Origin: Luzula sylvatica
Taxonomy: Eukaryota > Streptophyta > Magnoliopsida > Poales > Juncaceae
Length of the DNA: 64,000 nucleotides
Reading direction: 5' to 3'
NCBI GenBank assembly: GCA_946800325.1
Contig: OX326957.1
Location: forward strand, 23,809,554-23,873,553
The notes beneath the pieces were generated by a model, which ran no database searches, had not been told where the DNA came from, and saw nothing but the letters and a program-made list of their open reading frames with translations. The position numbers were made by a program, and so were the translations under genes. This document shows positions 45,008 to 55,200 of this stretch, one piece after another (position 1 is the stretch's first letter; every line of letters begins with the position of its first letter).

Positions 45008-45869
45008 ATTGTCATGACGAAGATGAAACGAGTTGAGATCGATTGATTCGTTTTTGTCTTATTTATTTTTTTGGTATGATGATTTGTTTGTGAATTGTTT
45101 TTGTTATTGTGTGTATTTATTGGTGAATAAATTGGATTGATTGATTATATTTTATTTTTTGGATATTGTAGCGTTCATAATAATAAGATTGATGTCAATT
45201 ATTGATTTTACTATTGTTTTGCTGACATATTTTTCTTTCTTCTGTTTAAGATTCAATAATCAATATATCGATTCTAAGAAAAAATATATTATATGAATGC
45301 TATTTATTGGCATCAAAATTATCTTTCAAAAAGTACAACTTTGAAAAAGATATATTTGCACAACAATCTTGAGTAAAACATGATTGATGTGAGGATCATT
45401 TTCATATTAATTTTTGAAAAGGATTTGTATATGAATGTCAATGTAAACAGTATCAAATTTATGGAGCAAAATAATAGTGAAAACCAAAAAAAAAAAAAAA
45501 AAAATCTAACAGTTGCAATCACATTGTAAAATGTTCCATGGTATCATAATTGCAACATGAATATTCCTAATAAATCTCAAAATAAAATAAAAATTTCATG
45601 AATAATCTCAAATATAACACCTTTATCGCCGAAAATGATAAAAAAAAAAGGTGGCGGGTCTTCGCTGAAATTACTCGGAAAGAAGAGCAGGGCCGAGTTA
45701 TTAATTTTTTTTTTTACCTTAATAGATCTACCACTGATAAAAATTAAGAACGTCCTAAAAAACATAAATATGATCATTACTTTTATTGTTCAGCAAAATA
45801 TCAAAAAAATGTATTTTTATTTTTATTTTTATTTTTTTCAAAATATTATTCCTTCTGTATTTAAAAGTA

Positions 45870-46408
45870 CGCTCAATTTCACGTGTAGCCTTGTAAAACA
45901 TCATAATTTCACATATACCCTCCAATAATGTAAAATTTCACGAGTATCCATGTAAATCCTTTCAAATATCATGGTTACCCCTATAAAATTCTTAAACTTC
46001 ACATATACTCTTATTATATCATTTAAAAATCATCAACGTCTTTCTCGATGGCAATATGTCAATTACCTACTTTTTAAAAAAATATTATAGTAATGAATAA
46101 ATTTTTCTCTAAATAATATTGAAAATCATAAAAAATCAAATATTGTCAATTCTATCTTATAATTTATTTCCAAAAATCATTGCTGAAATCAATATTATTC
46201 TCAAAATTTTAAGTAACTATTATATTAATATAAGGGTAAAATTAAAAAATATTTTGAACGAAAAAATCAATTAAATTATTAACTAAAAGTTTAATTGAAG
46301 GATATCCATGATATTTAAAGGTTTTTATAGGGATATTTATTAAAAAAAAAAATTTAAGGGTATACATGAAATTATGACGTTTTTGCAGGGTACACGTGAA
46401 ATTCTGCC
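45870..46408. mobile_element. Mutator-like foldback element, copy c (complete)
   Basis: The left end is CGCTCAATTTCACGTGTAGC and the right end reversed is GGCAGAATTTCACGTGTACC, giving inverted repeats over more than 100 bases. TTAAAAGTA flanks it at 45861-45869 and 46409-46417. The shared target duplication with copy b shows that b and c stem from one insertion later duplicated with the gene. Confidence 0.9.
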
Positions 46409-46417
46409 TTAAAAGTA

Positions 46418-47221
46418 GTTGTCGGCTAAAAATTGCATTCTCTGGAAGCAAACTCCTACATGATATTTTATTTTATGTTAATCCATTGCTGAGGGGAATT
46501 TTATGATACATAATTTTAAAAAAAATATTTTTAATATTTTTTTAATTTATTATATAATGGTAATAATAATTTATTTTCTATTTGAATATGTCATTAGTAA
46601 ATAATGATAAGTTCCCAAAAAAAAATTATTTGAATAAAAGAGGTTACCATATCACATCACCCATTGCGGGGATATAATGTGATATTTAACTTTTTTATGA
46701 GGATACCCAAGAAATAATATTCTTGTAATAATATTGACTGCATTTTCTCTGTCAAACTCATGCAATGACCTGTCACGACACGAGAGAGAGAGAGAGAGAA
46801 ACGTCAATTGCCAATTTTTCTTGAACACGTCTATTACTCGTGCAGCAAAAGAAATTCAATACGTTCAGAGGACAGAGAGAGAAAAAAACGCTGTTGAATC
46901 ATTTTCATATTTTGAAATTTTCAAACTTAACTTCAAAGATACTATTTTACAAACTTACAAAATTTGATTCAAAGTTTGTTTGAATTAACAAATTATTCCA
47001 TAGACAGCTCAATTGTATTGGATGGCAACCAATAATTCCTACTTTCTTCAACAAACTCCAGCTGGATCCCTCTCACTTGACAGCCTATTTGTTGATATAT
47101 CTTATATCTATATATAATCTATCATTTAGTTAATAATCTTCAATCAAGACCTAATAAAAGAATTTGCCAAAAATACCTCTACCCCTTTCTCCTTCTAATT
47201 AACATTTCTTTTCAGAGAGAG
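46418..47221. other. spacer and promoter of AG-peptide 4
   Basis: AT-rich, with a short AG microsatellite (46781-46799). A TATATATAATC near 47108 is the best TATA candidate for the gene that follows. Confidence 0.4.
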
Positions 47222-47401
47222 ATGGCCGGATCGGGGTTGAAACGTATTTTTGCCGTGGCCGTGTTGGTCTCTGCCGTGCTCATGGCCGAGGGAGCGAATG
47301 CACCTGCTCCGGCTCCTGTATCGGTTGCCTCCGCTGACATGCCGACAATAATGGCTTCTGCGACTATGACCTTGATTGCATTCGGTTATCTCTTTCGATG
47401 A
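47222..47401 (+). CDS. arabinogalactan peptide 4 (diverged), 59 aa
   Basis: A 59-codon frame reads MAGSGLKRIFAVAVLVSAVL then MAEGANAPAPAPVSVASADM and ends TLIAFGYLFR. It has a signal peptide cleaved near MAEGANA, an APAPAP hydroxyproline core, and a hydrophobic GPI-type tail. It shares the layout and the FAVA...MAE...APAP...FGY landmarks of the three tandem AG-peptides but is much diverged, so it is an older paralogue. The leader carries GAGAGAG just before the ATG. It is easily missed because it is so short. Confidence 0.85.
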   Translation: MAGSGLKRIFAVAVLVSAVLMAEGANAPAPAPVSVASADMPTIMASATMTLIAFGYLFR

Positions 47402-48068
47402 TTTTGGATCTTGTGTGTTATGAGGAATTTGATTTGTAAAACTTGATATGTTATTTGTTGATCTTGTATTTTGTATCATTTTTATGTAATTAATCCAAAT
47501 CATTTGATTGTTCTGCAATATATGTTAATTAACTGATTTCATATCAATCACAAAAATTCCATCATCAAAACCATACCCTTCTTCAAAACTAAGCATCACT
47601 CAGTAATACAACAATACCATGATTTGGAAATATCCCACGCTTCGCTGCGCGTTTTCTAATATATTTGTTCGATATGTTCTACTATTGGAATATTTACAGA
47701 AACAAATTATAATAAGACATACATAGTACAAAACACAACATATTACATAAATAATTAATAATAATATTACTATCATTAATTGACATGTTAACGAATCAAC
47801 ATATTACAAAAAAATATACCTTATAGAAAACGACATATTACAAATAATTACATTGACTACTTCAAGAAGATGATGAGGTTTGAAAGTGACACAAAGATGT
47901 AAAATCATGGTCTTTCATAATTTCAAACCTCACTTCTACTTTTTTACCTTCACCAAAAAAATTCTACCATACAAGTCATGCTTGAAGCATGAAGCAGGCA
48001 AGAATAAAAATGAATATTTCAATGATTGATTTAAGTGGTGAAAAGAAAATATGTCAACAAAAATCTTA
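47402..48068. other. spacer with a Helitron-like end motif
   Basis: Trailer of AG-peptide 4 (to about 47540), then AT-rich DNA. At 47634-47658, CCCACGCTTCGCTGCGCG is followed by TTTTCTAAT, which resembles a Helitron 3' hairpin plus CTRR|T end. A 12-bp inverted repeat (47874-47885/47921-47932) lies further on. Confidence 0.35.
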
Positions 48069-48656
48069 ATTATGAACAATGTTGTACAAAATTATGTAAA
48101 ACGATAAAAAAACAGTGAAGAAATGATAAAATGTGGCAAATCGTTTCATTTTTGCAAAACGGTTGAAGAAAACGGTCCATCGTATTTTTTTACCGAAAAC
48201 CGGTTTGCAATTGATTTTTTCACCATTTTTCTTAAAAACTCCGGGCTTTTTCTTTTTTTCGAGAATTTTCTTTTTTGGCCCGACCGGGAGAACTCTTCAA
48301 TTATAACTTAACAGTATTTGCTCCTTCATCCTTTCGAGAAGAGGCGGCGGCGAGTCTTTGCTCCATTTTAGGACGAGTCGGCGGGTTAGGATGAGCCGAC
48401 GAGATATTGCTGCGGACGACAGGTTAGTATTTGCTCCTTCATTTTCATTGTTGCTGGTAATTTCTTTTTTTCTGTCAATTTGTTGCAATTTTCACGATAA
48501 GGGTTGTATTTGTGCTGAATATGTTCTTAATTTGTACGGAATTTATAGCGATTTTGTGCTGTTTTTGCTTAATTTGAGTTCGATTTGTTGAATTTGTGCT
48601 CTTTGCGCTGAGTTCGGTGAATTTGTGTTGTTTTTGTGCTGAATTTGTGCTTCATT

Positions 48657-49355
48657 TGTATTTCTCTATCCGTAGAGTACATTGAATGTACAAAAATGGC
48701 TATAACAGAGTTTTTGTTATTCATATTAACAGCTACTCTAGGAGAAATGTTTTATGTAGTGCTAACGATTTCGTAACTATCTCTGTAGTTCCAGAATGTT
48801 TCAGTTTATGTTCCTATCTACTATCTGAATATGCCAAAAGAGATGTACGGTCTAATGAGGCTACTATGAAATATTTACTCATGGACGAGACAGGCTCTTC
48901 TATTCTGGTTCATTGTTTGTTTTGGCTATATGGTTCATCTGGAGGGGAGATCAAACTTCAAAAAATAGTGAGCGGTCTTATCAATACACAATTGTATAAC
49001 TCCCCATGAATTTCAATTGTGCTTCTATTTATCACTGTAGGAATTGGGTTCAAGATTTTCCCAATCCCTTTTCATCAATGGACTCCTGACGTATACAAAG
49101 GAGTGTGGTTCGTTCGACAAATTCCTAACCTCCATATATATCTCTGAAATGTTTGGATTTGTAAAATGCAAAAGTAAAATACTATCCCCACTCTGACCAA
49201 GACATCACTTTGAAGTGGATTGTGATCTTTTTGTTCAACTACCAATTAAGGGGAAGCATGGACAGGAACAACTTGGTAATAAACATATCATTTTTGCAAG
49301 TTCGTTATTATGGGTAGTTCCTACGAAGGATTGGACTAATGACGTATAAAATGCT
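48657..49355 (+). pseudogene. ndhB: nuclear copy of plastid DNA: ndhB exon 1 and start of its intron
   Basis: CTATCCGTAGAGTACATTGA and the following frame match NADH dehydrogenase subunit 2 of the plastid. Visible pieces are [52 protein letters not shown] and [11 protein letters not shown]. The DNA then runs into GTGTGGTTCGTTCG, the group II intron 5' end (GTGYG consensus), and on through GACCAAGACAT and AAGGGGAAGCATGGACAGGA. It is therefore unspliced plastid DNA. A TGA after YNSP, several substitutions and the missing downstream exon make it non-functional. Confidence 0.92.
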
Positions 49356-49501
49356 TGAATTATCGCTATTTTGTGTTGAATTCGCTGAATTTGTGTTGAT
49401 TTTGTCAATTTGTGTTATTTGTGTGCTGAATTTGTGCCCTTTTTTTTGCTGGATATGTGTTGAATTTGTTGAATTTTATTACTTGTGTTTAGGATTGTTC
49501 A

Positions 49502-50480
49502 ATGACTTCTAATGTCAAAAGTGGAAGTACTTCTAATGCGAGCAGTACACGTGAGGAAAATGATATTACATGAAATTATGGTGAAAATATAATACAAAAT
49601 AATATTCCAAAGATGAAATGCAATTATTGCGATCATGCATGTTCGGAAAAAATACATCGTTTTAAGAAACACATCGGGAGAGTAAGTTTCTAGTTTATTT
49701 AATTAATAACTACTACTATTTTATAAAAAATAAATTATCAATGTTTTTGTTTGGATGTTTTATAGATCGGTGGCCAAGTCGTAAAATGTCCACATACCAC
49801 ACCGGAGACGAAAAAACGTGTTTATAAGCGTTAGGTAAATATCCCGAAAATAAATGAAAGCGAGTTGAGAAAGATAACGAGTTAAGGAACGAAGTCGTTG
49901 TGGGTAATACGAGAATTGAACAACAATGGAATCACCAATCATTTGTGGTGTCTTAGACAAATATGTCGAAATTAACCCGGTTGATCCAACAAAAATTACG
50001 CGCCAACAAATTTTCGGAAATGTAATGAATAAGCAGAAATTGCACGACGTGCAACGATACATAGTACGTTGGGTGAATATCTCGGGTATTTCTTTTAATT
50101 TCATTCAAAATAATTCGTTTTTTTAAATGTTGGAAGATGTAGGGTAATTTGGTCCAGGCGTCAAATCACCTAGCCGATACCAATTGGGCACACTTTGTTG
50201 AATGAAGAGGTTAATACGGTTAAAGAGATGGTAATAAAACATGAAAAATAGTGGGGTCATACCGGTTGCTCGGTTACGACCGATGCAGGAAGTGATAGAA
50301 AAAGGCGTATCGTGATGCATCTTTGATAATGAGTATGATAGTGAATCCGAGATGAGGGAGGTTAGTCATGATGAATTTGGTTCGAGTGATTCGGGTGAGA
50401 ATACGGCAACGGAGGAGGGTGATGTTGAATTTGACATTAATAATTGGATCAACTCCGATGGATTTGGTACCAAGTGATTT
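49502..50480 (+). pseudogene. hAT transposase remnant (BED zinc finger, partial DUF659)
   Basis: From the ATG at 49502 the frame reads SNASSTREENDIT, a TGA, then the BED-finger KMKCNYCDHACSEKIHRFKK. An intron-like gap follows (GTAAGT at 49682), then VVKCPHTTPETKKRVYK. Further on, shifted frames give RYIVRWVNISGISFNFI and FGPGVKSPSRYQL, then GCSVTTDAGSDRKRR, the start of a DUF659 domain. An acidic tail (SGENTATEEGDVEFDINNW) ends the relic. The catalytic RNase H-like core and dimerisation domain are deleted. Confidence 0.82.
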
Positions 50481-50821
50481 TAATGATTTTACGATGTAGT
50501 TTTTGTGTAGATTTTGATTTGTATTTTAATGATATATGTATGTCGTTTGACGGTGATATGTTTTGCTTTATTAAGACTTTTTATGTTATTCTTTGTATTT
50601 TGGACATTCGTTTATGTTTTATTTGACTATTAAAAAATGATTTATTATTTTTTTTGTTTTATATTTGATTTTTAATTATAATTATTATAAATTATTATTG
50701 TTTCTAGTGAGCATTTTTTTTATCATTTTTAACCGTTTTGCGACCGTTATACGGGCAAAACACTAAAACGGTGATCGACCGTTCCATACCGTTTTTCGTC
50801 TTTTACAACGTTGATTATGAT

Positions 50822-52249
50822 TATAGTACATGAATTGCAAAAAAAAGACATACCAAATTAAGACAATATACAACAATATAAAAAATGAGAAATTGTTAAA
50901 ATTTATTATAATTAACCCGATATACAACATAAAAAACGAGAAATTGTTAAAACTATTATTACATTTTTGTTTATGAAGATGATCATATTCGCTTCCCCAA
51001 CATCAATCTGTTTAAAATTTTAAAAAAATAATCAGAAAATGATACAACATAAAGAAAATTTTAATGGGAAATCAAAAGTAGGTTTTTTTTTAATATTTAC
51101 AGAATTATGGGTCTTTTGAGTGTTCAAAAAGTTCTGAAAATATGTTAAAATATAAGAAAAAACAGGGAATTTCCAAAATAAAAACAATGTTTATGATAAT
51201 TAAATTTGAATATTATTGTACCAACAATAATGCAAAATCTTGGGAACTAATTCACCCAATATGATTTGTACATGCATAAACATAAAGATTGTGGGTCACT
51301 TTTCTACATACATAACACATAAACAAATTACTATAAATAAAGAATAATAAAACAAATCAATTTGAAATAGGATAAAGAAAATAAAAACATTTTTTAAGAG
51401 TCGTGTTAATTTTCAAGTGTATTCAAAATAAGTCCGAACAAACCAAATTTGAATTAGGTTCGAGAAGATAAAAAAAAAAAAAATTAGATAAAAGTATTAA
51501 TTTAACGACATGTTTTGGAGACCTTTATTATTCTTGTTGTTATTTCCTTTTGCATATGATATATGATTTGTATCTCCAAATTGTTTCTTGAATCCCATAA
51601 AGAACAAAAATAGAAGAAAAAAAAATCATGAGTAAAATGGTGGGCAATTAAATTATAAAGTGATTTTACTTCTAAATATTTTTATGTCCGTATATGATTA
51701 TTATCTACAAATTAATGTTAGTGGGTATATATAGCACCTAAATATGAATAATGTTACGTCAAATATTAGACAAATCAAACAATTTGTTGCACCCATTTGA
51801 AAACCGACCACAAAAAAGACGGTTCTTGCTTGATCTTGGCATGTGACATTCAACTTTCCTCATCATCCTTACTGAGTAAAAAAAATTGAATTAATTTCAT
51901 AATGGAGGATTTAAGGCTTCATATCCTCCAAATTACCCTAGTGTTATATTCCTTTTCATTCTTGTTAAAGAAAATCAAATTCCTCTATGAATCATTTCAA
52001 CGAACAAGTCGTCTACAAACCACCAACAATCTTCTCATTTCGAACCTTCTTTTCATAGATTCTGTTGCGAGAACTCCTAAATGACTATTTAGATTTTTTT
52101 TTATTTTAGTCCCTATGAAATAAACATGTCCAAAAAATAGTTACTACTACAAATACATCAAAACAACAAAAAATCAAGTTAATAATTAACCAACGCGTTA
52201 CACATTATACAACATATACCACTAATCAACTAAACCCCTCTAAAACCCT
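50822..52249. other. AT-rich spacer downstream of MED13
   Basis: No gene, RNA or repeat could be supported. The MED13 3' UTR probably occupies the last few hundred bases before 52249. Confidence 0.4.
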
Positions 52250-55200
52250 CTATTCATTCTTAACACCCATTTTCCCCAACTCCTTATCGGCATAATGCAA
52301 CAACCTCCTCAACCTCAAAACCATGTCGCAATGAAACGGCAATGCTGTCCTCCTATCTCCGTACACCGGGCTCACCGTGAGCCAAGACAACGCGTGCAGT
52401 TCTGCCCCCACCGTCTCCATCACCGCATGCGCCTCCACCACCTCACCAAACCCTCTCCCTTGCTTCGCTCCTCCTTTCTTCCCCGCGCCGTAATGGTCGA
52501 TCAAACTAACGGACAAAACAGAAGGCCAGTCTTCTCTGACAACGTCAGAGATATCCTTTCTGACTGGCTGCACGGATCTCGACACGATGTACCCCGTTGA
52601 TATCGGGATCGCGGATCCTTTACTGTGTAGTAAATGCGCTAATGGAGGAGACTCTGACGTGAGGCAAGTTGGCAGTTGTAAATGTGTCGGGGACAGGTAT
52701 TTTAAATTTGGAGATGGGATTAACAGGTACGAAGCCGGTACGGTACCGACAGACTTAACCGGAGTGAATCCATCTAGATAACTTCCCATACCGGTACCGG
52801 TCGAGGCGGTACTGCTCTGAGTCCCCGACTCGGCATGGAGAATCAATTTCAAGGAATGATCAACGCAAACAGTAACGAGAGTGATGCTCTGAATGAAATG
52901 CAAAGCTGATCCGGATCCCATTCTACTACTATTACTATCCATTATTTGCTTCTTCGTACCCGCTCCACTTTTGATGAAGCTCGATTTCGCCGAGTACAAA
53001 GGATTAGGCAACGAACCGATATTCCTTTCCGAAATAAACGAGTTCGAGTTCGAGTCCTGCCCGTTATTCGGGTTCGACCCGTCTGGCGAAGCCCGTCTCA
53101 TCTGTATTGGCCATTTCCTCACCTCGTTTCCCCCTATCGAATATATCGCCTTTTGCCACTCTATCAATCATTCAAAAAAATATTAATTTTTCGAAAGGGC
53201 AAATATGATATTAATTTTTATTTTTTTTATTCTTACCTTGGCATTCGAGTTCGAAAAACCCACCCAATCTGGCAATGACGATATCTCTAGGCTTCGCAGG
53301 GCTCGCATTGTCAGAATGATTGCCACCTGTCCCAAGAACGATCTGACAAGCTTGTTGCAACACTTGCGCGAACAATCCTTGCAACGCTTTCGTGTCTTGT
53401 CTGCCACTGACGCCGCCGAAGGGGGAGACGAAGTTGTCAAGCAATTCCCCTCTCGAATCGGTCCACACGCACACGAACCACTTCCAGTCCTCCGTCCACC
53501 CGTAACAGCAATGCAGACTGCCTGCCGAAGCCGGTTCGGTCGAGTCGCCTTCTGCCTCGGAAACCGCGCTGGACCCGCTCTGCTCTGCCGCCGAACCCGG
53601 TTCGGCTAATATGAATAACGGCTCGAAGAGGTACTTCTTTTCCTCGAAACTGTACGGGTCCGAAATGGAGATGTTCCGTTGCTGGATCGCTTGCCAGGTG
53701 GATGCTGATGAGGTGGAGTAGCTCGCGTCGAAATCCGAATCACGAGCATTTAATGCGCGAGGGACGAGACAGTCTTTCCACAACCCAGGCATGTGAGAGG
53801 AGTGATGCATCATTTGCGGAGGTCTAGTGCCAGGAAAAGAAGAAATTGCGTGGACCGGGTCGTGCACGGGTTTCGAAGCAACCCGTCTCGCTTTCGTGTA
53901 GACCGTGAAAGCGATGTCTTTCAACAAAGATAACTCATTCAAGGATGGAGTGTTGAGACGGAGTAACGAATCGATCGAGATTATTTGCAACACGAGTTTC
54001 GAATGGTTGAAACCAGAGAGCATGGTTATGTTCGGACTGGAGAGGAGCGAATCCTCTCCAGTATTCGAGTTGAAATTCAGAGAAGAAGAAACCTGGTTGT
54101 GTAACCGATATTTCTTGTCTTTTTCTGAAGTGGTGAGAATGGTCGTGCCGATAGCCACTGACGACTCGACAAGTGTCTGGAGAATCGAAGAAGGTTCTGG
54201 AAAGGGACAAATTACGTAAATGACCGTCGAGGGGGACCCGCCATTGTTGCTCTCTTTTTGGTTTTGGGGAGAATTTGAGGAGAGTTTTAAGTTTTTGAGT
54301 GCTTTGGTGAGAGAATTGATGAAGGACTTTACAGTCCAGTTTTTGGAGAGAGAGAGGAAGTACTCGCTTATCGAGTTGACTGAAGTTAAGTGGCTTTTGA
54401 CCGTTTTGACTTGTTGCGGGGCTTCTACGAGAATTAAACCTGACGATGAAGGTTTTGAACTGGGCGTCTCCAGTTGTGTCATTGTTGGTTGTGGGGTGTG
54501 CGTTCCTAGTCTGCATATCTCGTATACTGAAAAAAGAAGAAAAAATGAAATTTAATAAAATGAAATAAAATTTAGAGAGAGAAAGAAAGAAAGAGAGAGA
54601 GAGGCTTGCCGGTTCCGAGTTGTTGAAAAAAGTCTATTGCTGCAGTAGTGAGGAGTTCAATATCAGGACAAATCGCATAATAACTAACCTGAAAATAAGC
54701 CAAATTATAAAATTTAGGGTATAGGGTTTTAGGATAAATTGATCTGATTAAAAACTAACGGGTTTAGGCAAAGCATAAGGTTCAAGAGGAGCTTTCTCCC
54801 ATAGCTGAATGCAATTCACCGGGGCCTTCAACCAATCATCTTGATACCTAAAATAAATAACAAAAAAAAATCCTCAAAATCACAAAAACACCCCTACAAA
54901 TTATAAATTACAAACATACCCAACAAGTATAGAAGGCGTAGGCAAAACCGCAAGAGTAGGTTTCGATTTCAAATATCCCTTATTATCATGTTCCTGTTCC
55001 GAATTCGACGATTCCTGATTCGATCTCCTTTGTCCTTCTTCACAAACACCAAAATTACCATTTTATTTTCAGAAGGGTAAATATGATATTTTTGTACTTA
55101 TAAAAGGGCAGATATATATACTACCTCGGTGAGTGGAGGAATTGCTGGTAGATTGAGGCGGGCTTAACGAATCGCCCCTGCTCGAAGCTTCACTCAAAAA

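Larger units (their letters stand above)
44700..46417 (+). repeat. AG-peptide duplication unit 3
   Basis: Similarity to the earlier units starts at ATTGTT, only ~25 bases upstream of the TATA box. It runs through the gene and trailer to the complete foldback copy c. The upstream promoter sequence of units 1 and 2 is missing. Confidence 0.85.
48077..50813 (+). mobile_element. decayed hAT transposon with 8-bp target duplication
   Basis: The ends are CAATGTTGTA and, from the right reversed, CAACGTTGTA. They are flanked by ATTATGAA (48069-48076) and ATTATGAT (50814-50821), a near-perfect 8-bp duplication as made by hAT transposases. Inside are a transposase pseudogene and a piece of plastid ndhB. 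TGTGCTGAATTTGTG-type short repeats surround the plastid piece on both sides (about 48500-48660 and 49370-49480). Confidence 0.85.

Noticed and set aside
48964..49160. The idea that the ndhB insert came from spliced RNA because the reading frame seems to continue past exon 1.
   Set aside because: The sequence after the exon begins GTGTGG..., the group II intron start, and continues with intron-type sequence, so it is unspliced plastid DNA.
52893..53609. Plus-strand frames across the MED13 C-terminal exons.
   Set aside because: They are antisense to well-conserved MED13 coding exons.
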